A stretch of DNA of 28,529 nt, taken from contig NZ_CALHHX010000175.1 in assembly GCF_938030685.1 (NCBI RefSeq), forward strand, positions 1-28,529, read 5' to 3'. Of the stretch, positions 1 to 7,467 are shown one piece after another. This stretch comes from an uncultured Campylobacter sp. (GTDB lineage Bacteria; Campylobacterota; Campylobacteria; Campylobacterales; Campylobacteraceae). Below the pieces are notes generated by a model. The model made no database searches and was not told the DNA's origin. It worked only from the letters and a program-made list of their open reading frames with translations. The translations under genes and the position numbers were made by a program. The stretch's first letter is position 1; the number at the start of each line of letters is the position of its first letter.

Positions 1-833
1 GGGATTTCGCCTTTAAATTCATATCTTTTTAAATCCAGATTTATTAAAATTACTCATTTATATTAAGCGGCGATAAAATTTAGCCGAGGCACTCGGTGTT
101 CGTATATATGGGCATCGGTACCCGCGCGGCTAGGCGCTCGCGCGCAGTCGGCGGCGGGCAGGCACTACGGCGCGGCAAACGGCTTGGAGGTCGGTAGACG
201 GCGCGCGATCGCGATTTTGCGCGAAATTAAGTCGGTAAAATTTAAACGCAAAATGATCTGCCAAGAAGACGGCGCCTAAATAAAATTTTAAACCGAGCCT
301 CGATCGGTAGCGTAACGGCGTGCTAAATGAACGGGCTACGGCAGCGGTGCGATGCGTAGGCGTCGCGATAAGTCGGTAGCGCGTCGGATGGCGCGTAACA
401 CATCGGCGGCGCAGACGGCACGCCGTAGTCGAAAAGCGGAGCGGTGATACGTACCTACTCGGCGCCGTGTGACATAACCTTCGCTCGGGCAAATCATCAT
501 CGTAACGGCGCTACGATCAAAACGAACAACGTTGCCGTGGCGGCGGATCGGCAGCACAAGGGCGCGGCGTGATTGCGGCGGCGATAGCATAAAATGCCGC
601 AATATGGCAACCGCGATCGACAGGATGCGTATGTAGGGAAAGCGCAGTGCAAGTAGCGCAAACGCGCGATACGATGATGGCGGCCCGCGGAGCGTATAGG
701 CAAGCAGCAGTGCGGACGGCGCAATAACGCCGAGGCGATACGATAGCGGCGACCGACGAGACGTAACGCCGCCGTAGCGTTCGCGTGCGCTACGCCTAAG
801 CCGCTAAATTTTAAAACGAAGCAAGGAGATTTT
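1..833. other. Gene-free, GC-rich intergenic stretch
   Basis: Bases 1-75 are ordinary AT-rich sequence. From about 80 to 800 the composition changes to clearly GC- and CpG-rich DNA full of short words such as CGGCG, GCGCG and CGGTAGCG. The plus strand has frequent stops in all frames. The minus strand has three overlapping open frames (about 120, 88 and 75 codons), but their translations are Arg/Ala/Ser/Leu-rich low-complexity strings with no recognisable motif and no ribosome binding site, so I do not call them genes. No tRNA, rRNA or long inverted repeat was seen. It could be a decayed coding region or an unusual structured spacer. Confidence 0.5.
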
Positions 834-1322
834 ATGCTTAAAGCGAGGATTGTTTATAAATTTGCGCTCATCGTGCTACTAGGCTGCGCGCTTTGCATTT
901 TGGGCTTTTCGGGCGCCTACTTTGCGCGCGGCGAGTACGACGAGACGTGGATGAGCCTGCATAAGATCGCGGGATTTGGCCTGCTTTGCGTCGCGATCTT
1001 GCATATAATCACAAGGCGAAAGAAGCTCGTAAAGCTCTGGAGCGAGTTTTTGGACGTGGTTTTGAGCCGCAAAAATCCCGGCTTTTGTAATATGGATCGC
1101 ATAATCGGCGCGATCGAGCGCTATAATATCAGAGAAATCGCTAATAAAATGGGCTTTGAGCCGGACGAGCTCGCTAAGATTTTGAAATCAAACGGCATCA
1201 AGCTTGTAAGCGCAGATCAAGGCCTGCGCGAGCTTGCGAAGTTTAACGACGAAAAAATTTTCTTTATCTTGGTGCTTTTAATCGAGGCAAAATTCGGCAA
1301 AGCGGGTGGATGTAAGGTCTAA
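834..1322 (+). CDS. Small membrane protein with DUF4405-like N-terminus
   Basis: A 162-residue protein of unknown function. The ATG is preceded by a good ribosome binding site, AAGGAG at 823-828. Residues about 9-31 and 43-59 form two hydrophobic segments. The second carries histidines at both ends (SLHKIAG and ILHIITRR), a layout resembling the DUF4405 / cytochrome-b-like two-helix membrane family, where such histidines may bind haem. The last 90 residues are soluble and mixed-charge (MGFEPDELAKILKSNGIKL), possibly a small helical DNA- or protein-binding fold. It runs head-to-head into prfA, whose stop lies only 11 bp downstream on the other strand. The gene is real on codon use and start signal; the family is tentative. 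Confidence 0.75.
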   Translation: MLKARIVYKFALIVLLGCALCILGFSGAYFARGEYDETWMSLHKIAGFGLLCVAILHIITRRKKLVKLWSEFLDVVLSRKNPGFCNMDRIIGAIERYNIREIANKMGFEPDELAKILKSNGIKLVSADQGLRELAKFNDEKIFFILVLLIEAKFGKAGGCKV

Positions 1323-1333
1323 ATTTTAAAAGG

Positions 1334-2401
1334 CTAATAGCCGGCGTTTGCGATCGCTTCGGCTTGAGAGTGCGCGATGAGCGGATCGATGATCTCGTCG
1401 AACAAGCCGCCCGCCATGATCGCGTCTAGGCGGTAGAGCGTTAAATTTATGCGGTGGTCGCTGATGCGGTTTTGCGGATAGTTGTAGGTACGAATTCGCC
1501 CCGAGCGGTCGCCGGTGCCTACCTGATCCTTGCGATCTTTGCGCTCTTTTTCGAGCCGCTCCTGCTCCTGCATATCGTAAAGGCGCGCCTTTAGCACCTT
1601 CATCGCCGCCTCTTTGTTTTTGTGCTGGTCCTTGCCGTCTTGGTTGGTGACGACTAAGCCGGTCGGGATGTGAGTGATGCGGACGGCGCTGTCGGTGGTA
1701 TTTACGGACTGTCCACCGTGTCCGGAGCTACGCATAACGTCGATGCGAAGGTCATTTGGATTGATCTGTATCTCGCTATCCTCGATCTCAGGCATCACGG
1801 CGACGGTGATTGCAGAGGTATGCACCCTGCCCTGGCTCTCCGTTTCGGGGACGCGCTGCACGCGGTGAGTGCCGCCTTCAAATTTCAGCCGCGAATACGC
1901 TCCCGCGCCCTTTACGAGCAAGATCGCTTCTTTGTAGCCGCCGACGCTGCCTTCACTGGTGCTTACGATCTCGCATTTATAACCGCGAAGATCGGCGTAG
2001 CGTAGATACGCGCCGAGCAGGTCGCCCGCAAACAGCGCCGCTTCGTCGCCGCCCGTACCGGCGCGGATCTCCAAAAAGATATTCTTATCGTCGTTGGGGT
2101 CTTTTGGAAGCAGTAAAATTTTGATTTTTTCTTCGAGCTGCGGCTTTTGCGTCTCTAAGTTTTTAAGCTCCTCTTTGGCCAGCTCGCCGAGATCGGCATC
2201 GCTTAGCAGGGCTTTGTTTTCTTCGATCTGATTTAAAATTTTAAGATACTCGCTAGCCGCCTCTTTGATCGGCTCGATATTGCGCTGCTCCTTAGATAGC
2301 GCCGTCATATTAGCGATATCTGCGGTGACTGCGGGATCGCTAAGCATGCGCGAAAGCTCGTCGTAGCGATCCAAAAAAGGCTTTAGTTTATCGGCTAGCA
2401 T
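1334..2401 (-). CDS. prfA: Peptide chain release factor 1 (RF1)
   Basis: A 355-residue, full-length class I release factor that recognises UAA and UAG in the ribosomal A site and triggers peptide release. The GGQ motif that reaches the peptidyl-transferase centre is at residues 229-231 (SSGHGGQSVNTTDSAVR). The tripeptide anticodon is PET at 185-187, inside VQRVPETESQGRVHTS; the P-x-T form marks RF1 and not RF2 (SPF). The acidic coiled N-terminal domain (about 1-100) and the GTGGDEAALFAGDL segment are typical. It follows rpsT by 24 bp on the same strand and is presumably co-transcribed. No Shine-Dalgarno is visible before its ATG, and a small hairpin occupies the gap. A PrmC methylase would be expected to modify the GGQ glutamine; none is in the window. 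Confidence 0.97.
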   Translation of the reverse strand: MLADKLKPFLDRYDELSRMLSDPAVTADIANMTALSKEQRNIEPIKEAASEYLKILNQIEENKALLSDADLGELAKEELKNLETQKPQLEEKIKILLLPKDPNDDKNIFLEIRAGTGGDEAALFAGDLLGAYLRYADLRGYKCEIVSTSEGSVGGYKEAILLVKGAGAYSRLKFEGGTHRVQRVPETESQGRVHTSAITVAVMPEIEDSEIQINPNDLRIDVMRSSGHGGQSVNTTDSAVRITHIPTGLVVTNQDGKDQHKNKEAAMKVLKARLYDMQEQERLEKERKDRKDQVGTGDRSGRIRTYNYPQNRISDHRINLTLYRLDAIMAGGLFDEIIDPLIAHSQAEAIANAGY

Positions 2402-2412
2402 TTAAATTTTAT

Positions 2413-2431
2413 GCGTAAGGGGCGCTTACGC
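2413..2431 (-). repeat. Hairpin across the rpsT stop codon, before prfA
   Basis: GCGTAAG and CTTACGC form a 7-bp stem with a 5-nt loop. It covers the last codons and stop of rpsT and ends 12 bp before the prfA ATG. No T-run follows, so it is not a standard terminator. It could modulate passage from rpsT into prfA or simply stabilise the rpsT 3' end. Confidence 0.4.
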
Positions 2432-2698
2432 GGCGGTTTTTAAAGAATTTACTAGTTTGGCTAGGCGGCTTACTTTTCTGCTCGCGGTCTGTTTTTTCAA
2501 AAAGCCCCTGCTTACGAAGCTGTGGAAGCTTTCGTTAGCCGTTTTTAGAGCCTGAGTTGCTGCGTCTAGATCCTTGCTCTCGACCGCCTCTCTTACGGCT
2601 TTTGTGATATTTTTTACTCTGGTGCGATAAAATCTATTTCGCTCCGTTCTTTTTATGGTTTGTCTCGCGCGTTTTTCGGCGGATTTGTGATTTGCCAT
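2426..2698 (-). CDS. rpsT: 30S ribosomal protein S20
   Basis: A 90-residue, very basic helical protein of the normal S20 length, binding 16S rRNA in the 30S body. The N-terminus MANHKSAEKRARQTIKRTERNRFYRTRVKNI is diagnostic in outline: the first nine residues and the RARQ/RNR pattern match the S20 family. The ATG has the ribosome binding site AAGGA and a TATAAT -10 about 30 bp upstream. It is the first gene of an rpsT-prfA pair and diverges from glmM. In other bacteria S20 represses its own translation; nothing in this short leader shows that directly. Confidence 0.97.
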   Translation of the reverse strand: MANHKSAEKRARQTIKRTERNRFYRTRVKNITKAVREAVESKDLDAATQALKTANESFHSFVSRGFLKKQTASRKVSRLAKLVNSLKTAA

Positions 2699-2730
2699 AA
2701 CGTTCCTTTTCGGTTAAATTTGAACCTGCG

Positions 2731-2736
2731 ATTATA
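2731..2736 (-). promoter_or_regulatory. -10 promoter element of rpsT-prfA
   Basis: A perfect TATAAT on the minus strand lies 32 bp before the rpsT ATG, giving a predicted leader of about 25 nt. No -35 hexamer is evident, as is usual for sigma-70 promoters in this group. Confidence 0.65.
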
Positions 2737-2816
2737 CGTAAAAAATATTTAATCGACGCTTAATTTAAGTAAAATTTAAATATAGTTTAAATTTATTAAG
2801 ATTAAACTTTTTTTGG

Positions 2817-2822
2817 TAGAAT
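2817..2822 (+). promoter_or_regulatory. -10 promoter element of glmM
   Basis: TAGAAT preceded by a T-tract and TGG, an extended T-rich -10 arrangement common in campylobacters. The predicted start is near 2829, leaving a leader of about 20 nt with AAGGA at 2839-2843 before the ATG at 2851. Confidence 0.55.
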
Positions 2823-2850
2823 TTCCTGATTTTTATATAAGGATTTGATA

Positions 2851-4191
2851 ATGAAACTTTTCGGAACGGACGGCGTACGAGGCAAAGCGGGAGAATTTCT
2901 AACCGCCGAGCTTGCGATGCGCGTAGCGATGGCGGCGGGGATTTACTTTAGGAAAAATTCCGTTACGAATATGATCTTAGTCGGCAAAGACACCCGCAGA
3001 AGCGGCTATATGATAGAAACAGCGATCGTAGCAGGCCTTACCTCGGTGGGCTACAACGTCCGCCAGATCGGACCGATGCCTACTCCTGCGATTGCCTTTC
3101 TTACGGAGGATATGCGCTGCGACGCGGGCATCATGATAAGCGCGAGCCACAATCCATACTACGACAATGGCATTAAATTTTTCAACAGCGAAGGCTTTAA
3201 ACTCGACGAAAAAGAGGAAGTGCAGATCGAAAAAATTTACTTCAGCGACGATCTAATCGCCGAGGCGCGCACCAAAATGATGCAAATAGGCGCTGCAAAG
3301 CGCGTGGATGACGTCATCGGCAGATACATCGTGCATATTAAAAATTCCTTCCCGAAGCAAAAGACGCTGCACGGGCTTCGCGTGGTGCTTGATTGCGCAA
3401 ACGGAGCAAGCTACAAGGTCGCACCTACCGTATTTAACGAGCTGGGAGCCGAAACTATCGTCATCGGCGACGAGCCTAACGGAAAAAATATAAATGATGC
3501 TTGCGGCGCGTTAAGCCCGCAAGGTCTAGCCGGGGAAGTAAAGCGCCTGCGCGCCGACGTCGGCTTTGCTTTCGACGGGGATGCCGATAGGCTCGTAGTC
3601 GTGGATGAAAACGGCGAGATCATCCACGGCGACGCGCTGCTTGGAATTTTAGCGGTATATTTGAAAGAGAAAAAGCGCCTCGCGGGCGATCAGATGATCG
3701 CGACGGTGATGAGCAACTCCGCGCTGGAGGATTTTTTAGCCAAACACGGCATTGCGCTTCATCGCTGCAATGTCGGCGATAAATTCGTACTTGAGATGAT
3801 GCGCGAGCTGGGCGCAAATTTCGGCGGCGAGCAGAGCGGACACGTAATTTTCGGCGATTACGCCAAAACGGGCGACGGCATCGCAAGCGCGCTGCAATTC
3901 GCCGCTTGCATGCTTAATACGCACAAAAAAGCGAGCGAACTTTCGGCTATGCTTAAGCCATACCCTCAAATTTTACGAAATTTAAAGATCGCGGATAAAA
4001 AGCCGCTTGAAAAATTAAAAGGGCTAAAGGAGCTTGAAGCAAGCCTCAAAGCGGACAAGATCCGCTCGCTCTTTCGCTACTCCGGCACCGAAAACGTTAT
4101 CCGCCTCTTGCTCGAGGGCAAAAACGAAAAACTGCTTCAAAAGCGAATGGACGAGGTCGAGAAATTTTTTACCAAAGCCCTAAATGAGTAG
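2851..4191 (+). CDS. glmM: Phosphoglucosamine mutase
   Basis: A 446-residue cytoplasmic enzyme interconverting glucosamine-6-phosphate and glucosamine-1-phosphate, leading to UDP-GlcNAc for peptidoglycan and lipopolysaccharide. All four alpha-D-phosphohexomutase landmarks are present: the N-terminal FGTDGVRG, the active-site serine in ISASHNP (Ser99, phosphorylated in the active enzyme), the Mg-binding DGDADR (Asp242, 244, 246), and the C-terminal phosphate-binding RYSGTENVIR. I chose the ATG at 2851 over the in-frame TTG two codons earlier because AAGGA at 2839-2843 is 7 nt from the ATG and the mature family begins MKLFGTDG. The next conserved gene, lspA, starts 98 bp downstream, with a small ORF bridging the gap. 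Confidence 0.97.
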   Translation: MKLFGTDGVRGKAGEFLTAELAMRVAMAAGIYFRKNSVTNMILVGKDTRRSGYMIETAIVAGLTSVGYNVRQIGPMPTPAIAFLTEDMRCDAGIMISASHNPYYDNGIKFFNSEGFKLDEKEEVQIEKIYFSDDLIAEARTKMMQIGAAKRVDDVIGRYIVHIKNSFPKQKTLHGLRVVLDCANGASYKVAPTVFNELGAETIVIGDEPNGKNINDACGALSPQGLAGEVKRLRADVGFAFDGDADRLVVVDENGEIIHGDALLGILAVYLKEKKRLAGDQMIATVMSNSALEDFLAKHGIALHRCNVGDKFVLEMMRELGANFGGEQSGHVIFGDYAKTGDGIASALQFAACMLNTHKKASELSAMLKPYPQILRNLKIADKKPLEKLKGLKELEASLKADKIRSLFRYSGTENVIRLLLEGKNEKLLQKRMDEVEKFFTKALNE

Positions 4192-4297
4192 CGTTGCGGT
4201 GAAATTTTACGGCGCAACAAGCTCATGGCTCGGTACAAAAGGCGCGGACAAAAAATGCAGGCTTTACATATTTAAATTTAGGCTGCGAGATGGCTAA
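4184..4297 (+). CDS. Candidate 37-codon ORF bridging glmM and lspA
   Basis: An ATG at 4184 overlaps the last codons of glmM (ATGAGTAG), and its frame stays open for 37 codons to a TAA at 4295-4297, just inside the start of lspA (4290). The predicted peptide begins MSSVAVKFYGATSSWLG and ends KFRLRDG; it is basic and matches nothing I know. The 8-nt overlaps on both sides would let ribosomes pass from glmM to lspA, whose own start has only a weak ribosome binding site. No independent Shine-Dalgarno is visible, so it may be a coupling device or chance. Confidence 0.25.
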   Translation: MSSVAVKFYGATSSWLGTKGADKKCRLYIFKFRLRDG

Positions 4298-4751
4298 GAC
4301 CTGTATTAAATTTATCCTGCTTTTTGCGGCGATCTTTGCGATCGATCAAGCGATCAAACTTCTGTTTTTAAACAGCTTTTCGTGGCAAGGCGAGTTTTTT
4401 TCGCTAGAGCTTACGCTTAATCGCGGCGTTGCGTTTTCGATGTTTGCATTCTTGGGCGAAAATTTAAAATTTATCCAGATCGCGCTGATCTCGGCACTTG
4501 CGGCGTATGTATTTTGTCATAAAAAGCTCTTTTGCGAACACTGGGCGCCGTTTGCGCTGATGCTCGCGGGGGGCTGTTCAAATTTGCTCGATCGCTTCAT
4601 TCGCGGCGGCGTGGTCGATTACGTCGCGTGGCATAAGTGGTTTGAGTTCGCGGTGTTTAATTTCGCCGATGTGATGATAGATCTGGCCGTCGTGATTTTC
4701 ATCTTCCAAAGCTACAAGATCGCGAAAAAGGAGAAAAATGAAAAGAAATAA
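4290..4751 (+). CDS. lspA: Lipoprotein signal peptidase (signal peptidase II)
   Basis: A 153-residue inner-membrane aspartyl protease that cleaves the signal peptide of prolipoproteins after diacylglyceryl transfer. Four hydrophobic segments are visible (about 7-24, 60-77, 86-97 and 124-141). Family motifs: NRGVAFSMF (44-52), GGCSNLLDRFIRGGVVDYV (94-112) and FNFADVMID (123-131). The catalytic aspartates are Asp110 (VVDY) and Asp127 (FNFAD). The ribosome binding site is weak and the start overlaps a small upstream ORF. A substrate in this window is the lipobox protein at 22399-23340. Its 3' end overlaps the next gene by 14 bp. Confidence 0.96.
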   Translation: MAKTCIKFILLFAAIFAIDQAIKLLFLNSFSWQGEFFSLELTLNRGVAFSMFAFLGENLKFIQIALISALAAYVFCHKKLFCEHWAPFALMLAGGCSNLLDRFIRGGVVDYVAWHKWFEFAVFNFADVMIDLAVVIFIFQSYKIAKKEKNEKK

Positions 4752-5130
4752 TTATATCGCCTATGCGCTGTGGTTTGTAGGCGGCTGTTCGTCGCTTTTG
4801 GGAATGCCGATCGGAGGCGGACTGCATAGAATTTACTGCGGTAAATTTATCAGTGGCTTTTCGCAGATCGCGCTATTTTGGCTGGGAAGCTTTACGCTAT
4901 GGTTTTTGGTGGGCTTTTTGTTTTGGGCTATTTGGGGGATTTGGTGGCTTATCGATCTATTTTTTATAGGTATCTGGGTCGATGATATTAACGAATTTAG
5001 CACCGAAACTCTGCGAGACGACTACGAACAGCGCCTTAAAAAGGTTGATGCACTCTACGAGCTGTATCAAAAAGGCGCGATTTCCAAAGAGGAATTTGAA
5101 GCTAGAAAAGAAATTTTAATGAGAGATTAA
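4738..5130 (+). CDS. TM2-domain membrane protein with SHOCT-like tail
   Basis: A 130-residue protein. The N-terminal half fits the TM2 family: two membrane helices (about 10-25 and 42-78) separated by the signature GGGLHRIYCGKFISGFSQIA, which matches the TM2 pattern G-x-H-R-x-Y-x-G-K. The C-terminal stretch ALYELYQKGAISKEEFEARK resembles the short SHOCT module (Leu-rich helix, G-x-I-S/T-x-E-E-F). The molecular role of TM2 proteins in bacteria is not established. A clear AGGAG lies before the ATG. It overlaps the end of lspA by 14 bp and is 10 bp from hemJ, so the three form one envelope/haem transcription unit. Confidence 0.8.
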   Translation: MKRNNYIAYALWFVGGCSSLLGMPIGGGLHRIYCGKFISGFSQIALFWLGSFTLWFLVGFLFWAIWGIWWLIDLFFIGIWVDDINEFSTETLRDDYEQRLKKVDALYELYQKGAISKEEFEARKEILMRD

Positions 5131-5140
5131 GGAGGCTAAA

Positions 5141-5581
5141 ATGAGTTATTTTTGGTTTAAATTCGTTCACTTTGCGGGCTTTATTTCATGGATGGCGATG
5201 CTGTTTTATATGCCGCGCCTATATGTTTATCACGCTGAAAATTTAGACAAGCCGGATTTCGTAAAGGTCGTTAAAAAGATGGAGCGGATGCTGTATCATG
5301 CGATCGGCTGGATAGCGATGGTCGTGACGGTTTTTAGCGGGGTAATGCTGATCGTTTTAAATCCGGGGCTTATGAAGTTGGGATATTTTCATCTAAAGCT
5401 GCTAGCCGGAGTTTTGCTGATCTGTTATCATTTGTGGCTCTATTATTATATGTATAAATTTGAAAAAAACGAGTGCCGCAGGAGCGGAAAGTACTTTCGT
5501 GCGATCAACGAAGGCCCTACGATCCTGATGTTTATAATACTTTATGCGATGCTAATAATGCCAAATTTACCGAGCAACTAA
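5141..5581 (+). CDS. hemJ: Protoporphyrinogen IX oxidase HemJ
   Basis: A 146-residue membrane protein of the HemJ (UPF0093) family, which oxidises protoporphyrinogen IX to protoporphyrin IX, the penultimate step of haem synthesis, in bacteria lacking HemG or HemY. Four membrane helices are visible. The conserved features are His10 in the first helix (KFVHFAGFISWMA), a lysine in the third (YFHLKLLAG, Lys86), and the C-terminal FRAINEGPTILM corresponding to the family's N-E-x-P-T motif. The ribosome binding site AAGGAGG lies just after the preceding stop. Haem supply is relevant to the c-type cytochrome at 24331-24897. Confidence 0.9.
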   Translation: MSYFWFKFVHFAGFISWMAMLFYMPRLYVYHAENLDKPDFVKVVKKMERMLYHAIGWIAMVVTVFSGVMLIVLNPGLMKLGYFHLKLLAGVLLICYHLWLYYYMYKFEKNECRRSGKYFRAINEGPTILMFIILYAMLIMPNLPSN

Positions 5582-5613
5582 GCGCTTTGATAAAAATTTA
5601 ATTAAAATTTGCA

Positions 5614-5619
5614 TAAAAT
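5614..5619 (+). promoter_or_regulatory. Possible -10 element before nhaA
   Basis: TAAAAT sits 31 bp before the nhaA GTG in an AT-rich 63-bp gap. AT-rich hexamers are frequent here, so support is weak. Confidence 0.3.
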
Positions 5620-5644
5620 TAGGACAAAATTTTAAAGGAAGCAT

Positions 5645-6808
5645 GTGCGGCAGATCATAAGAAAAATTTTATCGAGCGAAAGTAGCGCGGGAATCATACT
5701 GCTTTTATCCGCAGTCCTTGCGATCATCGCTCAAAACGTAGGCTTTTTATCAAAATACTATGAGGCGTTTTTACATTTGAATTTCACCATAGGCGTCGGT
5801 CCTACAAAGCTCGATGAATCGATGCATTTTTTGGTAAACGACGTGCTCATGGCGATATTTTTCTTCGCTATCGGACTTGAGCTAAAGCGCGAAAAGATCG
5901 AAGGACAGCTGCGCCATTTCTCTCAAATTTTACTTCCTAGCTTCGCAGCTCTGGGCGGAGTAATGATGCCCGCGATTATATTTTCGATCATCAACTGGGG
6001 CGATGCCGTCGCGATGAAGGGCTGGGCAATCCCTACGGCGACCGACATAGCCTTTGCCGTGGGCGTGATGGCGCTTTTAGGCAAAAAAATCCCGGCTAGC
6101 CTTAAAATTTTCGTTTTGACGCTTGCCATAATGGACGATCTGTGCGCAATTTTAATCATCGCTTTGTTTTATTCCTCTACCATAAACGCAATCTATCTAG
6201 GCGGCGCGGCTGCCTGTGTCGCAATAATGCTAGCGATGAGCAGACTTGGCGTTGATAAAAAGCTTCCGTTTATCATCGTGGCCGTGGTGCTGTGGGTGAT
6301 GGTCCTAAACTCTGGCATACATGCGACCATCGCGGGAGTGCTTGCGGGTTTTTGTATCCCGCTTAAAACCCGCTCGGGCTCTATGCTAAAGGATATGGAG
6401 CACGGACTAGCCTACCCCGTAAATTTCTTCATCTTGCCGATCTTTGCCTTTACAAACGCAGGCGTTTCGCTAGCAGGCATCAGTCCTAGCTTCCTTTTCG
6501 GTCCGGTGCCGATGGGCATCATGCTTGGACTATTTTTCGGTAAACAGATCGGAATTTTTGCCTTTAGCTGGATCCTAATCAAAGCCAAAATCGCCTACAT
6601 GCCTGAAAATGCAGGCTGGCCGCAGCTTTACGCAGTAGCAATCATCTGTGGTATCGGCTTTACGATGGCGCTTTTCGTCGATGGCCTAGCATATGGTGGC
6701 AGCGATATGTATCATTACACGGACAAGCTCGCGGTATTTTTAGGCTCGATAATTTCCGGAGTAGTGGGATTTTTCGTCGCAAAAGCAGTCGCGGTAAAAC
6801 AAAGCTAA
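5645..6808 (+). CDS. nhaA: Na+/H+ antiporter NhaA
   Basis: A 387-residue electrogenic sodium/proton antiporter of the inner membrane, of normal length and with about twelve hydrophobic segments. The ion-binding aspartate pair is Asp164-Asp165 in LTLAIMDDLCAIL, and the other family hallmark TATDIAFAVG (Asp134) precedes it. A membrane lysine in FFGKQIGIF fits the conserved TM10 lysine. The start is GTG: an ATG two bases upstream is out of frame and hits a stop within six codons, while AAAGGAA lies 5-6 nt before the GTG. It converges with the minus-strand hydrolase gene at 6940 across a 131-bp AT-rich gap. Confidence 0.95.
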   Translation: MRQIIRKILSSESSAGIILLLSAVLAIIAQNVGFLSKYYEAFLHLNFTIGVGPTKLDESMHFLVNDVLMAIFFFAIGLELKREKIEGQLRHFSQILLPSFAALGGVMMPAIIFSIINWGDAVAMKGWAIPTATDIAFAVGVMALLGKKIPASLKIFVLTLAIMDDLCAILIIALFYSSTINAIYLGGAAACVAIMLAMSRLGVDKKLPFIIVAVVLWVMVLNSGIHATIAGVLAGFCIPLKTRSGSMLKDMEHGLAYPVNFFILPIFAFTNAGVSLAGISPSFLFGPVPMGIMLGLFFGKQIGIFAFSWILIKAKIAYMPENAGWPQLYAVAIICGIGFTMALFVDGLAYGGSDMYHYTDKLAVFLGSIISGVVGFFVAKAVAVKQS

Positions 6809-6939
6809 ATTCCATAAAAAGATTAAAATTTTAAAATTTTACGAGCAACACAAAATTTCAAAATTCTAAGAGCGGCTCTAAATTTTAAATTTATACTCTA
6901 TAAAATTTAACTTAAAATTCTGTCTGATCCAAGCGCAGC

Positions 6940-7467
6940 TTAAATTACCAAAATACCCGCATTTTGCATTAAGCTTAGCGCACATTCGTCGTAGTAGCCG
7001 CGCTCATGGTTCGGCGCATCGTAGGTAGCTACCGCACCTCGCGGAACGATGACGTCCTTATCCTCGCCAGTTTCGTTGAGATAGGTGCGCAGGCTAAGCG
7101 CAAACTGCATCACGCAGATATCGGTGCAACAGCCCGTAATCACAAAGCGATCGAAGCCGTCCAGAATTTTTTTATCCAAATTATGAAAGCCGTTCGTACT
7201 GCGCTTAAAAGTGACGTTTTGCTCACCTACGTAGGGCGCAAGCTCCTCGATCACCTCCGCTTCGGGCGAGCCAACTAGACAGTGGATCGGGTAGCGCTTC
7301 ATCTCCAAATCCCGCTCGGCGTGAGCATCGCAGATGAAATGCACGTTTTTGGCCGCCTCAATCTGTTTAAGCACCGCAGGAGCGATCTTTGCTATGCTAG
7401 GATCGGCCATCGCGCCGAATTTTACGAAGCCGTTTAGCATATCGATCACAAATACCAAAGTTTTCAT
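6940..7467 (-). CDS. Isochorismatase-family cysteine hydrolase (nicotinamidase-like)
   Basis: A 175-residue cytoplasmic hydrolase. The family triad is visible: Asp9 (FVIDMLNGF), Lys88 (TFKRSTNGF) and Cys118 (GCCTDICVM). DAHAERD and YPIHCLVGSPEAEVIEEL match the metal-site and mid-domain regions of nicotinamidase/PncA-like members, so deamidation of nicotinamide for NAD salvage is the most likely activity, though other amidase roles are possible. The ATG at 7467 is chosen over the TTG one codon earlier because AGGAG is 5 nt from the ATG. Its ATG overlaps the TGA of the upstream nitrilase gene by one base, indicating translational coupling. Confidence 0.85.
   Translation of the reverse strand: MKTLVFVIDMLNGFVKFGAMADPSIAKIAPAVLKQIEAAKNVHFICDAHAERDLEMKRYPIHCLVGSPEAEVIEELAPYVGEQNVTFKRSTNGFHNLDKKILDGFDRFVITGCCTDICVMQFALSLRTYLNETGEDKDVIVPRGAVATYDAPNHERGYYDECALSLMQNAGILVI

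Noticed and set aside
130..724. Three overlapping minus-strand open frames in the GC-rich stretch
   Set aside because: Translations are Arg/Ser/Ala-rich with no motif, no ribosome binding site and mutual overlap; openness follows from the skewed composition.
1670..2124. Plus-strand open frames opposite prfA
   Set aside because: They are mirror frames of a well-supported release factor gene on the other strand.
6809..6939. Possible terminator AGAGC-G-GCTCT in the convergent nhaA/hydrolase gap
   Set aside because: Only a 5-bp stem with a one-base centre and no T-run; too weak to call.
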